From Paramecium sonneborni (Eukaryota; Ciliophora; Oligohymenophorea; Peniculida; Parameciidae): a DNA stretch of 64,000 bases. The translations under genes and the position numbers were made by a program. The stretch lies in NCBI GenBank assembly GCA_905182985.1, contig CAJJDN010000032.1:467562-531561 (forward strand), in the 5' to 3' direction. Positions 12,709-25,510 of this stretch are shown one piece after another; the stretch's first letter is position 1; each line of letters starts with the position of its first letter. The notes beneath the pieces are model-generated. The model ran no database searches. It was not told the origin of the DNA and was given only the letters and a program-made list of their open reading frames with translations.

Positions 12709-13299
12709 ATTAGTATAACATTCTATAAAGAAACTTCAATCTATTCACTCAGATAAATCTAAATTTTTACTTAATTAATTTTATTATATTCATTTTAAGA
12801 AATATACTCACTCAAGATGAAATACTTTTTAAATTAATCTCAAGTACAATATTGTACTTTTCAGATCTTAATTTAATGTTAATTTATTAACAAATTTTTA
12901 AATGAATCAAAAAAGAATATGGAATTTAATTATTAAAAAAAGTACAAAAATAATTTGAAAATCTATATAAATTTAAAGAGTTTCATTATTTTTTAATTAT
13001 TTATTGTCAAATAAAAAATTAAAAATCTTATGAAGGCTGTTGAGATTTGGAAATTTCTATTTTTTAGTATTTCTAAAAATCTGAGGAAATCAATTACTGA
13101 GATTTTTCACAGTTAAAATAAAAAATAATAAATTCAAAGGAATAGTGTCTATTTGAAAAATAAATTTAAATCAGCAGGTCTTAAATTTATTAATTAATCA
13201 GAATTAAAATTAAAGGGAGGTAATTTAAAGAAATATCTTAATATGTCATTTAATATATTTTATTGATTAACTCAGTATTAAAATTAAATATTTACTTTA
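12709..13299. other. intergenic, no gene seen
   Basis: About 590 nt of AT-rich sequence between CFAP221 and the MORN gene, both on the plus strand. TGA triplets break every frame on both strands within short distances. It presumably contains the CFAP221 3' end and the MORN promoter. Confidence 0.5.
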
Positions 13300-14373
13300 A
13301 TGGGGTCTTGTCAAATTTGCAATGGTTTCTAGGTAAAAGAGATTAAAGAAGAAAAACTATTAGAAATGTTAAAAAAAGAACCAACACATAGATAAGTAGC
13401 ATTAATTCAGGCAAGGTTTAGAGGAATCTTAACAAGAAGAAGAGTTCTAATTCATAAATAAAAAGAAAACAATAATTAGCAATAATAAAATTCATTGACA
13501 GAAGACTTAATTTGTTATGAATAGGTTTAACAAACAATAACAGAAAGATCAACTGTAGCTTAATAACAAGAGGAACATGTAGCTATATCAATATCACAAG
13601 AAATAAAGAATAGCTACAAGTGGTAAAATGGGACAATGACTGGGTTTGGTAGATTGGTGATGGATGACGGGTATTAGAATAAAATAATCATAGTTGTTTC
13701 TTGGAAGGCATGGTATAGAATTATATTTAAATAAGTGGTTGAATGGATATTTGAATGGATAAGGACTTTACAATGCATCTAATGGAACATATTATAAAGG
13801 AGAGTGGTAAAATAGCTAAATAAATGGTAAAGGTTCTTATTTTAATTCACTTTAAAATATTAAATATGAAGGTAAATTTATCTTTAATTGAATTAGGAGA
13901 ATGGTAAAATAATTTATAACATGGTGAAGGAACTGAAACTTATAAGGATAAAGCAATTTATACTGGAACATTTAAAAAAGGTCTTAAGGATGGAATTGGC
14001 AAATTCGTTTTTAATGATGGGTCTTATTATGAAGGATAATTTTCTTAAGACAAGTTTCATGGAAAAGGAAAATTAGTATACCAAATTTTATAATAAAAAG
14101 GTGTGGGATTGTGATTAAAAAGTTTATAATGGAGAATGGTAGAATGGTAAAAAACATGGTTTTGGTTAGTTATAAGTTAAAGGAAAATATACATATGAAG
14201 GCAATTATAAAGATGGACTTAAAAATGGAGTTGGATTATTAGTTTGGGATGATGGTAGAAAATACTAAGGGGAGTGGAGAGATGGATAATAATCTGGAAA
14301 TGGAACATTTTATAACTAAAAAGGAGAAATCTTCAATGGTGTCTGGAAATTCGGATTAATCCAAAACCATTGA
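13300..14373 (+). CDS. MORN-repeat protein with N-terminal IQ motif and MGSC start
   Basis: Five exons (introns 13671..13693, 13713..13735, 13872..13896, 14076..14100) give 325 residues. The protein begins MGSCQIC, a context for N-myristoylation at Gly2 with a nearby palmitoylatable Cys. Residues 40-52 (IQARFRGILTRRR) form an IQ calmodulin-binding motif. From about residue 115 to the end there are tandem MORN repeats, recognisable by Y-x-GEW-x-NG and HG.G units such as YKGEWQNSQINGKGSY and YNGEWQNGKKHGFGQ. MORN proteins bind phospholipids or act as rigid scaffolds, often at the ciliate cortex or in cilia. A membrane-anchored, Ca2+/calmodulin-responsive scaffold is a reasonable inference. Confidence 0.87.
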
Positions 14374-14515
14374 TCTCTTTTTCAAATTATTAAGTTTTTT
14401 TTATTTTATATATCATTAATCAATTATTCATTCAAAAACGAAGTTTTTAAAAAAATATTTTTATTATTTTCAGAATGAAGCAACAGAAAATTTTTTAAAA
14501 AGAATTAACTTCTTA

Positions 14516-16762
14516 TATGTTTATATTATTAATAAATGCATCTTATCTAGTAAAATTAATTTAAAAAAGAAAGTATATAATTAGATAGCTTAAATTTAAT
14601 TTAAAATTATGTAAAAATCTGATTTTGAAGTTACAGCAATTGTCATATAAACCATCATCTTTTTAAAAATATTATTTAAAATAGAAATAAGATTACAGCA
14701 AAATATAAAAGCAGGGTTGTTAATTGTTGATAATAGGTATTATTAAATATGTTCGATTTTGAGTAAGATTTTTATAAATTTGTTCAAGCCCAATTAGATA
14801 AAAAAAAAGGAATCAAACAAGTAAATTAAGATGATTCAGACTATGAAGAAGATGTGATTAAAGTAAAGTATTATCATTTTTGAAAGAAATAGGTTATAAA
14901 GTGAGAATATCGAAAAAGTCTTATGTAATGAAAGAAAGAAAATGAAAATTAGTAAAATAACAAAAGAGTAACATTTCGAAAATAAAATGAAAGACTTTAC
15001 ATCAATGGATACTTTTGTTGATGTTAAACAGTTTCTTAAAAATCTTAATGATTAACAGATCAAAAAAAATCATAAAAAATTACGGTCATCTATAAAAAAA
15101 TCATAATCTGATAGTGATAATGATGATCTTTTTGATTATGCTGAGATAGTATCAAAAAGTAAAAAATTTATTGCAAACTCTTAAAATTTAAGAACAAAAC
15201 CTAATATAGAGGATTATTTAAAAATGGATAATGATTTTAGTTAAAGATCTAAGGCAATAGAAGAAGGAATATCAACAAATGAGAAATTCTATACAGGAAT
15301 TGATAAGTTAATAACTGATATAAATCATAAGAATGTATAATCTGAAATGGATAGGAAATATGAGAGAGAGAGAAAGAGAAATAGAGACTCAATGAATTCT
15401 TAATAGATAATTTAGACAGCAGTTCCATTAGATTTTGGAAAAGACGAAATTGCAATAAAAGCCGGAAAAAAATTTAAAGAATAATCTTAAAAGGTTTTAT
15501 AACTTTTAGAGAGAACAACAAAAATGTTATACAAAAATAAATTACCATAAGCTCCTAATCAAAAGCTTTTAAAGTAATAATAGTAGTAGTTGAAAATATT
15601 ATTAAGTCCTTGTTCATATGAAATTCGAAATTAAAAACNTATGTTTATATTATTAATAAATGCATCTTATCTAGTAAAATTAATTTAAAAAAGAAAGTAT
15701 ATAATTAGATAGCTTAAATTTAATTTAAAATTATGTAAAAATCTGATTTTGAAGTTACAGCAATTGTCATATAAACCATCATCTTTTTAAAAATATTATT
15801 TAAAATAGAAATAAGATTACAGCAAAATATAAAAGCAGGGTTGTTAATTGTTGATAATAGGTATTATTAAATATGTTCGATTTTGAGTAAGATTTTTATA
15901 AATTTGTTCAAGCCCAATTAGATAAAAAAAAAGGAATCAAACAAGTAAATTAAGATGATTCAGACTATGAAGAAGATGTGATTAAAGTAAAGTATTATCA
16001 TTTTTGAAAGAAATAGGTTATAAAGTGAGAATATCGAAAAAGTCTTATGTAATGAAAGAAAGAAAATGAAAATTAGTAAAATAACAAAAGAGTAACATTT
16101 CGAAAATAAAATGAAAGACTTTACATCAATGGATACTTTTGTTGATGTTAAACAGTTTCTTAAAAATCTTAATGATTAACAGATCAAAAAAAATCATAAA
16201 AAATTACGGTCATCTATAAAAAAATCATAATCTGATAGTGATAATGATGATCTTTTTGATTATGCTGAGATAGTATCAAAAAGTAAAAAATTTATTGCAA
16301 ACTCTTAAAATTTAAGAACAAAACCTAATATAGAGGATTATTTAAAAATGGATAATGATTTTAGTTAAAGATCTAAGGCAATAGAAGAAGGAATATCAAC
16401 AAATGAGAAATTCTATACAGGAATTGATAAGTTAATAACTGATATAAATCATAAGAATGTATAATCTGAAATGGATAGGAAATATGAGAGAGAGAGAAAG
16501 AGAAATAGAGACTCAATGAATTCTTAATAGATAATTTAGACAGCAGTTCCATTAGATTTTGGAAAAGACGAAATTGCAATAAAAGCCGGAAAAAAATTTA
16601 AAGAATAATCTTAAAAGGTTTTATAACTTTTAGAGAGAACAACAAAAATGTTATACAAAAATAAATTACCATAAGCTCCTAATCAAAAGCTTTTAAAGTA
16701 ATAATAGTAGTAGTTGAAAATATTATTAAGTCCTTGTTCATATGAAATTCGAAATTAAAAAC
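14516..16762. repeat. 1123-bp direct duplication around N 15639 (assembly artefact)
   Basis: 14516..15638 and 15640..16762 read the same base for base in every line compared, at an offset of 1124, with a single N at 15639 between them. The duplicated block holds the 3' intergenic sequence and about two thirds of the 454-residue gene. The first copy (gene start 14749) ends abruptly at the N. The second (start 15873) continues into the rest of the gene. A perfect repeat ending exactly at an N is what abutted, unmerged contig ends would give. Confidence 0.9.
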
Positions 16763-17284
16763 AAATACTAGAAAAGAGTAGAAGTGAAAGCAATGATTTA
16801 AAGTTTCCGTTAGTTAATGGTAAATTGGTTAATCCTCTTGTAAGAAGAGTTGCCCCATTACATTAATTGAAAAATTCAACTCTTCCTGAAATTAAACCTG
16901 GTTCATTTGTATCTTTGAGAGAGGATAGAAAGTTTGAAAATGTTCACTATTTTAAAACTCCTTAAAATTAATAGAAATAAGATAATCATTAAAATGATTC
17001 TAGTCGTCAAACTGTTAGTTTAATTATCAAGAATTAAATTGGTGAATTTTTAACATAAGTAAACAATATTATTGATTAAGCTTGATGATGCATAAGAACA
17101 ATTTTCCAAAATTTATCCATCTGATTCGTAAATATTAAAAATTTAAGATAATATGAGTAAAAATATGAATTAAATTGGTAATACTCCTTTGGAAAGTTTG
17201 AAATATTTAACAAGGAGGAAATTTAATATTTAAAAAAAGTATGAATTAAGAGGAAAGAAAAACAAAGTTCTTTAAATTTTATGA
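15873..17284 (+). CDS. unknown charged protein, 454 aa
   Basis: Three exons with introns 15992..16016 and 17059..17080; 1365 coding nt end at TGA 17282-17284. I recognise no domain. The protein is Lys/Asp/Gln-rich and mostly helical in appearance, with acidic-serine stretches (SDSDNDDLFD), a basic ERERKRNRD segment and a Gln run near residue 235. This points to a cytosolic or nuclear scaffold with disordered parts. Its first ~900 nt also occur as a false copy at 14749..15638. The start is the first ATG after the intergenic spacer, with no upstream in-frame alternative. Confidence 0.7.
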
Positions 17285-17366
17285 TAATATATATGATTAC
17301 ATATTAAATAAATTTTGAGAACCATGCTTTTTTATAAAATTCAATATAAATATTAAAAATAAATTA

Positions 17367-19321
17367 ATGTATTTACGGTAGTATACAAAACTTCCTTTTT
17401 ATGATGGATTTGAAATGTTTCGTAGGTTAAAAATGTTGAATCCAAGAAAACATAATCCAATAGTATATGCTATAAGGCCACCTGAAACAAATCTTGGATA
17501 TCCATTAAGAGAGGAAGTAAATGATACAGAGAATCAAAAAGTGCTTAATAAATTAATGCACAGATATCCTGATCTTAAATATGCTCCATTAGTGAAAGAA
17601 GGTTTAGGGGAAAGTTAAAATGAAGGATCATTATTTCGATTTTTAAAGCTATTTAATTAATTGAGAAAAAAAGGATATTAATTTGATAAAGTATATCAAT
17701 AATATGATTTAAATAGGCATATGAAAAAGCAGAAATGGCTTTTTAAGCAAAGATGTAAAGAAAAATAGATTAAACAAAAATAGCTAATAATTTAGCAATA
17801 ACAAATTAAGCAAGATCATTTATGACATTAGCTTAATAAGAAATAGAATTTGATTAGAGATTAAAAAGAGATAGATTATTAAGAGATTTATAAATATAAG
17901 AATTTGAAAAAAATTCACCAATGGATCCTGAAACTTAAGCTTTAATGGATAATTACAGAAAATCATTAATAAAAGTAGTTCATCATGATGATAAACCAGA
18001 AGAGACTACTCATAAATAAGATGAAGAATTATTTAAAGAGAGAGCAACAAATGTTTTTGATTGTTATTATAGGAGAGTTTCAACATAAGATAAATTGAAT
18101 GGTCTAAGTGATAAATAGATTCTATAAAATATTAGATAATCACCATAAAAAATAAAGAGGAGATTGTCAAAATATCTTAAAATCTTAGATTAATATAATA
18201 TAACTTTAGATGATGAAGGGGATTTCTTAATGCCTGAAGATGTTCCTGAAAAAATAAAGAATTAAATAGAGAAGGCAATATTTTATCATGCAAAATTATA
18301 TGAACAAATTGATTTTGAATATTCTCATCATGAACATTTAGATACTTTATAGAAAGAACTTGATGAAAGATTAGAAGAATAAAAATTAAAAAGGAGAAAT
18401 ATAAATGAAGATGCAGAGTATGCAGTTAAGAAAGTGTTACAAGATGCTAATATCAAAGCTTAAAATACTTATGCATTATTTGAAACACCTAATGAAAGAT
18501 TAGCTAGATTATAAATAAAATGGTTATATAGAAAAATAGATGAATTTACATTAGTTAAGCTTAAAAATGAAGATTAAAGTTAAGAAGCTTAAAAATTAAT
18601 AGACGAAAAAATAGATAAATTAGATAATCAAGCTAAAAATATAGTAGATAATCTAAGAAAATTGAAATTAGAATTAGAATATTAATCATTTGCTAAAACT
18701 GGTAAATAATTATTCTAAGAACATGCTGTTTTACTTTAAGATAAAGAATTATTTGTAGATGCAAATAAATTATAAATGAATGAAATTGATATCTATTTTA
18801 AAGTTCCTGTTGATTAAAGAAGATTAACTTAAGCTGGATAAGTTAATGATGATATTATTCATAATCTTATTAAAGTGTAAAATCTATCATTTAAATTAGT
18901 TAAAACTTAAAATCACATATCGCTAGATTAAATCATGATGATTTAGATAATAGAGTTAGTGATTCTTCCTTAAAAGATGAAACTGCTGAAATTTTAAAAT
19001 AAAAAATATTGGCTTAATTTAAATTAATGAATTTAGCAAAAAAAGAAAAATTAAAAGGTTAGACCGAAGAAAGTTAAATATTAGAATCAGAAAAAGAAGA
19101 TTTCTCATTAGATGAGGAAAATTTTATGGAAAATTTTGTATATCTTAAAAATTAACATTTAGGTTGATAATTTAGATGAGTTGCGATAAAGATAAAAAGA
19201 GGCTAGACTTGAATTTGAGAAGTAAAAAGCTCTTGAAGCTAAATAAAAAGAAGATGAACTCAAAAGTTAATAAGCAGTTAAAGGATAAAAAGGTACAAAA
19301 AAGAAAAAGGATAAAAAATGA
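17367..19321 (+). CDS. unknown coiled-coil protein, 626 aa, possibly mitochondrial
   Basis: Four exons (introns 17691..17716, 18877..18899, 19138..19162) make 1881 coding nt. The N-terminus is basic and aromatic, with several Met codons (17367 taken; 17415 is an in-frame alternative), and carries no long hydrophobic segment. The segment RPPETNLGYPLREEV near residue 38 is Pro-rich. The remaining ~500 residues are Lys/Glu/Gln-rich helices ending in KKKKDKK. A basic amphipathic start followed by long helices is compatible with import into mitochondria, for example as a lineage-specific ribosomal or respiratory-complex subunit, but I have no motif to prove it. Confidence 0.7.
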
Positions 19322-19479
19322 TTTATAAGAGTGCTCAAAAATATAGTATTTAGTTTAATATTTTTATGGTTATCAATTGTTATGATAAATTTAACGATGT
19401 GTATAAGAATACCATTATTATAGTTTTTTTTACATAATTATTCTTAAATAATAATTAAATTAGTTAATTAAAGTGAGAG

Positions 19480-21171
19480 ATGTCATCTATATTGAATAAA
19501 TTTAAGAAATAAACAACATCTGATACTCCAGCTGGTATTAAATTAGAAAATACATCATTTGGTTAATAAGCTGGAACATATTAGCCTCCAATAATTCCTG
19601 CAGTTTAATTACCATAATCTAATTAACCAAGATAAAAAGGAAGACCTGGTGGAGGTAAGAATATATGAATTTAAATAAAGGTTGGGATGATGAGCCTTAG
19701 CCTTAGATTGAAAAAAATACTATATAAAATAAAAAAGGGACCAATTCAATTAATTTGTTAAATGATACTCCTCCTAAGTAAAATGAATAAAAAATTAATC
19801 ATGATGTTCTTCTACCTCCTTAACCTGTCATAGGAAATATTTAATTGAGCAGAATTACAGAGTATAGAAAGGGATAGTTATTAACTTATGAAGAATTAGA
19901 ATAAGGAGGATTGTAATTAATTATTTAATGTTTAGTGATTATGAATTCCATTTGGTAGATGAAGCCATTAAATTGGGTGGTATCAAATTAAAACAAAGTG
20001 ATACCGTACTTAAAGAATTTGCAAGAGCTATTACAACTATTTAAGAATAACTTATAGGAAGCATACTTTTAAATAAATTACATAGTGATGATAACTGGAA
20101 AGTGTAAATTGTAAAATCTTTGATTAATTTATTAGAGATGTATATATGCTATATAATATGTGTGTTAATAGTATTAAAACTATAGAGAATTCTTCTAAGT
20201 CAATCAATAATATTTGAGAGTAGAAACAGACTAATAATTGTTATCAGGAGCTATTGATTAAACATTAGCTGAAGTTAATGGTCAATCAATTTAAAAACAA
20301 AAGGTTATTAATTATTTTTAATTACAAGGAATTTTAATTTGAATTTAGAGAACCACCTAAACCATAATCAACTTCATAAACTTCATAGAATCAATAGCAA
20401 AATTTGATTGATATTTTAGATGCTCAACCAAATGATTCATCATAACAAAAGTAATAGTAATAAAAACTTAATTTAAAATAACTTAAAATTAAATAACCTA
20501 ATGTTTAGACATAATAGTTACCTTAAACATAATAATAATCTTAAGTAACATAGCCTTTTGTGTAATAATAACCTTTTATTTAATAACAATAATAAAACTA
20601 GTATAAAAATACGTAAACGATTAATTTATTAGAAGCATTTAGTGATCTGTCTTTAGAAAATTATAATTAATAATAAATATAACCAACATAATAATAAAAA
20701 TACTTATAATAATCATATTAATAAGTAAATTATTAATAACAATAATAATAACAATAACAATAATAATAACAATAACAATAATAATAACAATAATAATAGC
20801 AATAATAATAATAATAAATTCAAAATGGAATAAGTTTTGATGATTTACTTAATTAGTAAACAACAAATTAATAATAAACTTAACCAAAAAAGAATGCCTT
20901 TGGATTTTTAAAAAAAGATTAGTAACAATAATTGGCATCTTAAAATAATTAATAAGCATAATAAACTATAAATTTACTAAATTCTCCTTAATAATTGTAT
21001 TAATAACCTTAAATAAATAATTAGATTCCATAATAGCAACCATTATATTTTAATAATCAATCTCATAGCAATTAAAATCAATAAATTTATACGTAAAATC
21101 AAGCACAATTTAGCAATCAATAATATTCATAAAATAACAAAAAGGATTTAATTGATTTTCTAAATATGTGA
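19480..21171 (+). CDS. ENTH/VHS-like vesicle-coat adaptor with glutamine-rich tail
   Basis: Five exons (introns 19655..19680, 19913..19935, 20111..20135, 20304..20328) give 530 residues. Residues ~135-265 are a helical solenoid (EAIKLGGIKLKQSD, FARAITTIQEQLIG, DDNWKVQIRCIYAIQYV) resembling ENTH/VHS domains such as tepsin's; this assignment is by overall pattern, not a signature. The tail is dominated by Gln and contains 28 Gln in a row (20734-20817). Scattered through it are acidic-leucine peptides (NLIDILDA, INLLEAF, DLIDFL) that look like clathrin-box or adaptor-binding motifs. Together this suggests a monomeric adaptor recruiting clathrin or AP complexes. Splicing at 20111 is needed: reading through gives a plausible but false stretch that later breaks. 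Confidence 0.72.
20734..20817 (+). repeat. 28-codon polyglutamine tract, mostly TAA
   Basis: Twenty-eight consecutive codons are TAA, TAG or CAA inside the adaptor gene. In the standard code 21 of them would be stops. It is a direct display of stop-codon reassignment, and as a triplet repeat it is probably length-variable. Confidence 0.9.
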
Positions 21172-21207
21172 TTATTATAATATATCATAAAATAAAGATC
21201 AATATAA

Positions 21208-21967
21208 ATGTAAAAAAGTAATTCATATCATCTTAAAACCAATAAGAAACTCAAATAGTCACCATTAACTTCTCATGAGCTACTACAAAAATTGTTAGAT
21301 TTTAAACAAACTCAAACAACAATGAATTGTTCTGATGAAAATAAGACTATAGTAATGGGTGGAAATTTAGCTAAACAAATTTCTAAATCAATTTCAATAG
21401 GAAGTCAAAGTTGTAAAGAAATAGTACCTCATATTATTGAAAATGATCATCCTCAAAGAAAGAAGGAGGAAATCTTTCATACATTAAAGAAATCATCAAA
21501 TCATGTTAGACACATAAGCTAAATATGGTCAATAAGAAATAGAACTGATAGTAATTGTCATACTCCAAGAAAAGAAGGGGTAAAAGATTTTATTTAAAAT
21601 GCAAGCATCTTTTTATAAGAGAAACTATTAGAAAATAAGTTAGATAAACTTTGCTATTAAGTGTAATAATTAATAAATAAATCTGATTAATTAGAATTAT
21701 AAAATAAATTACTCTTTGAAAATTTGAAGCAACATCAAAGTGACCAAAATAATATTCAAGTATGAAAAGTTATATAGTAAGGAAAGAAAAGTATTGATAG
21801 GAAAGCTAGATTAAATGATAATGATGTAAAAGAAATAAGAATAAAGCTTAAATTATTTTAAGTAATTGTGCTAAAAAAATGACGAAGGTAGAAGAGTGAA
21901 AACTTAAACATCTTATCCAAAATTGAGACCAACATTATATTCAGGTTATTTAGGATTAAAAATTTGA
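21208..21967 (+). CDS. unknown coiled-coil protein, 245 aa
   Basis: Two exons with a 22-nt intron (21760..21781); 738 coding nt. The first ATG after the adaptor stop, 36 nt downstream, is used. Residues 60-110 are Ser/His/Lys-rich. From about 130 there is a Leu/Gln heptad-like region (LLENKLDKL, LINKSDQLELQNKLLFENL) that continues after the intron. The short C-terminus contains YPKLRPTLYSGYLG. I recognise no family. An 18-nt splice alternative gives a different C-terminus, but it removes the coiled-coil register and ends early, so it was not chosen. Confidence 0.65.
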
Positions 21968-22002
21968 ATGTGATATATTATTATTATGTAATATTATAAT
22001 TG

Positions 22003-23619
22003 ATGTAAAAAACAACATATAATTAAGTACAAGTAGAGGAGTGTAATTAAATAGAAAAAGAAACTAAAAGTTCCGCTTTACTAGGATCTAAAATCTACTC
22101 TCAATACAAATACAGATGGATCATTTTAATGTGTTATCTTATAGTTGTATTTATTAATGGTATCGGATATTAAACATTTATTCCTAATGCGAAATAAGTA
22201 ATCATTTTTAAAGTAATTGTAGTTTGTATAACTTTATGATTTAGATGAATAAATCATAACTCTTACTGGAACTATATATCTGATAATGTAGCCATTATTT
22301 ACTTTTTTTGCATCTTCATGTATTTAATTTGCGTATAATGAGTCATTGTTAATAAAGGCTTTGGTGTATCAATTAGTTTAGGTGTAATATTAACAATAGC
22401 TGGTTATGGTATTAGACTCTTAATTAATTAATTCTCTTTTATTTTTGTTATTGTAGGTTAAGCATTTTTGGGAATATCAAGACCTTTTATTTTAAATGGT
22501 TAAACAACTATGGCTTAAAATTGGTTTTTTCCATCGAATCGTACTGCAGTTTTGGCTGCTTGTAATGCATTCTAAACATTTTCAATGGTTATTAGTGTAT
22601 TATGGCCAGCAAATTGGATATTTAAAGATTATTCATATAATATGTTAAATAAATAAGAAGGATTAGATTTATCAATCAAAATATAATATCAACAATTCTT
22701 TTTAAGTCTAACACTAATTCCTGTTATTTTTCTTATAAGAAATAAACCAAAAACGCCTCCATCTGGCTTTGCAAATTCTGATCATGATGTAGGATTCTAT
22801 AATTCAATAATTAAGCTTTTAACAAACAAAAACTTTATATTGATTTTTTTTACATTTAGTCTTTATTTTGGAACAATAAAAGGATTTGGTTTAAATGTAC
22901 CATATTTGATGTCACCTTATGGATTTGTAGATACGGATTACTCAATAGCCTCTTCGATGTTAATCATAGGAGGATTTTTATCGGCTGCCTTTGTATCTAA
23001 AATAGTATTGAAATTTAAGAAATATAAAGCTATAGGAATAGTACTATTTTTAATATCACTTGCTTTAACTGTATTAACATTTCCAATATTAATGACAAAA
23101 TTACTATTTCTATTATGTATCTAACAATTTCTCTTAGGATTCTTTCTTATTCCTATGGTTCCAGTCTTAATGGAATATAGTTGTGAATCTATTTATCCAT
23201 TAAATGGAAGTTTTTCTGTTGGAGTCATGGTTTCTGGAGCTACAATCCTTGCCTTATTAAGTAGCGTATTACTAACTTTTACATCTAAAGGAAATGACAG
23301 CGATTAAACAAGTGTTTTAATTACAACTATTATTTTATGTTGTATATTTTTAATAGGATTCATTTTGTTTTTATTTACTAAAGAAATACTTAATCGTAGT
23401 AAAGAAATTGAATAAAGAAGTTCATCCAAATAAAGTATATTTTATTGCCAATAACAACTGAAGAATTCTATTATTGATCCTAACACTATATGTAATTAAT
23501 AAATTATTGGTGATTATCCTACAGAACATCCAATATTGGATTCTCATCAATTCATATAGAATCCTGAAGTTTTAGATCCAGATTATATAGCATAAATGTA
23601 GGATAATGAACAGTCATGA
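22003..23619 (+). CDS. major facilitator transporter, FLVCR/SLC49-like
   Basis: Three exons (introns 22198..22222 and 22320..22342, the latter with an unusual GAG acceptor) give 522 residues. About 12 hydrophobic segments start after YKYRWIILMCYL. The opening YRW...TFIP and the TGTIYLIMQPLFTFFAS segment followed by an ISLGV helix resemble the FLVCR/SLC49 branch. That branch moves heme, choline or related small molecules outward or across lysosomal membranes; the substrate here is unknown. A central hydrophilic loop and a 60-residue soluble C-terminal tail are present. It lies 63 nt upstream of the TMEM184 gene. Confidence 0.82.
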
Positions 23620-23682
23620 AAAAATGAATATTCTTTTTTAGTATTTTAAATATATTATAGTATATTAAATATTTTTATAATT

Positions 23683-24882
23683 ATGATTTGTCCCCTTATT
23701 TGTGACCAAGATTGCATTGATTATCTATTTTCAAAAGGATAGATTATTTCTATTATAAGTGTTGCTTTTGCTGTCTCAATTAGCTGGTTTATGATATGTA
23801 AACATTTAAATTATTTTAATTTCCCTTACTTTCAAAGCAAAATTATTGGTATTCAATTTTTATTATTATTATAGTAATATTAATGATGTCTCCTTTCTAT
23901 GCCATCATTTCAATTTTATCTTTAGAAATCCCAGTATTATATTATTTTAAAAGAATTTAGCATAATACTTTGAATTGATTAGAGACATATACTTAGCTTT
24001 TTTATTGTTTACATTCTTCTATTTGATGTTTTCTTATATGGCATATGATCAAGAATAAGATAAAATTACGGATGAAAAAGTTTATGAAACTATGATTTAA
24101 AATGAAGAATATATAGAACATCTTTGGCCTTTTAATCATTGTTCTAGGAAATATTATTTAACTACTGTTTCTAAAGCAAAATACTTTACATACAGATGCA
24201 AGAAATTTGTACTTTAATATTGCATTGTAAAACCAATCTTTACTTTTTTATTAATATTTTCAAAACCTTTCCATTCTAAATTTATTCTGAATTTGGAAAT
24301 TGTTTTTGAAATCATAATAATATTAAGTGAATCATTTTCTCTTTATTATTTAATACTTTTTTATGTAGCTCTTAAGAAACCTTTAGGTCCCTACAAGTAT
24401 TATTAATATTATTATTATTAGACCCCTTTTGAAATTTTTGATAATTAAAATAACTTTATTTTTTACATTTTGGCAATCCCTTGTATTGTCTGTATTCAAA
24501 AAATAAATCGGATAATGTTTTGAACCAGATGAAATTCATTTTACTGATGAAAGTATCATTAGTAGTATTGAAAACACATTTGTTTGTTTAGAAATGTTCT
24601 TAATGACCATTGCCTGTATATTTGCATTCAGTTATTCGGATTTTATAAAAGAAGACAATAATAAAGGAACTCTTAGGAAAGCTATAAGTGATAATTGGAA
24701 AGCATTTAAACATGATTTTAGATTAATTAAACCTAAAAAGTTTGGGTAAATGATTTTTAAATATTGATCTCATTAGATACACACCAAAGGTACATCATAT
24801 TGAATTGTAAGAGAAATTATTCTCATCAAATGAAGTTGATATTCATTTTGAGAAAATGAATGTGAAATAAGAATATTTATGA
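23683..24882 (+). CDS. TMEM184 / organic solute transporter alpha-like membrane protein
   Basis: Five exons (introns 23849..23874, 23934..23953 of only 20 nt, 24397..24421, 24746..24776) give 365 residues. Seven membrane segments are visible. Family landmarks are KHLNYFNFPYFQ before a helix containing MMSPFYAIISILSL, YFELIRDIYLAF, the WPFNHC loop, FVLQYCIVKPIF and KPLLKFLIIKITLFFTFWQS. The family (Ost-alpha/TMEM184) has roles in solute transport and vesicle trafficking in other eukaryotes, but its substrate in ciliates is not known. The two small middle exons are supported because both conserved blocks fall in one frame only after splicing. Confidence 0.85.
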
Positions 24883-24908
24883 AATATATTATTTATATAT
24901 TACAATTA

Positions 24909-25376
24909 ATGGAAATATTACACTTGGCATTATTAGTAGTAATTTCTGTAATTTGCTTTAAAATTGGTTAAGGGGTTGGATAGAAAGAGGTTGAAAAGCA
25001 ATAGTCTTAATATATCTAAGTAGATTGTTAAATAAAGATGTTTAGCTGCAAGAGAATGAATAATTGATAGAAGATATTGATGAAGATTTTACAAAATAAG
25101 TAGAACAATAAGAATTAGATTTAAAGGAAGCAATTAAAAAGTTCAATGATATAAATTAAAGGGATAAATAGTTATAGAAATAATTGAATGATTTAAAAAA
25201 TGTATAAACCAATAATGCTAAACCTAAAGTTTAATAACATGGTAAAAAATTCATTAAATTATTTAGAATTGTTAAGTGATAAAGATTTTGATAATTTATT
25301 AGATGAAGGTTTTGTTGTAGATTAAGAAATAAATGAAACATAATTAGATTAAGATTTAATTGAAGCTAGTAAATGA
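24909..25376 (+). CDS. small exported or membrane-anchored coiled-coil protein, 140 aa
   Basis: Three exons (introns 25004..25023, 20 nt; 25242..25266) give 140 residues. Residues 4-17 are hydrophobic (LHLALLVVISVICF), either a signal peptide or a single N-terminal anchor. The rest is Glu/Gln/Lys-rich coiled coil and ends in an acidic region (DFDNLLDEGF). It starts 26 nt after the TMEM184 stop. No family recognised. Confidence 0.68.
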
Positions 25377-25510
25377 TTTTTCAATTGTGGTTTCTATATA
25401 ATTTATTCTTTATACATTCTCTCTCAAAAATAAAATGTAAGTTTAATTTTCAAAACTCTATTTATTTAGAATAGAAAAATATTAAAAATATAATTTATTT
25501 ATTCTAATAC

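Noticed and set aside
20111..20135. Coding continuation KSLINLLE in the adaptor gene
   Set aside because: Reading through leads to a TGA and loses the downstream conserved frame. Removing the 25 nt restores WKVQIRCIYAIQYV and the rest of the protein.
21782..21882. Alternative C-terminus of the 245-aa protein using an 18-nt intron
   Set aside because: The 22-nt intron has better ends, extends the coiled coil and reaches a later stop in one frame; the alternative ends early.
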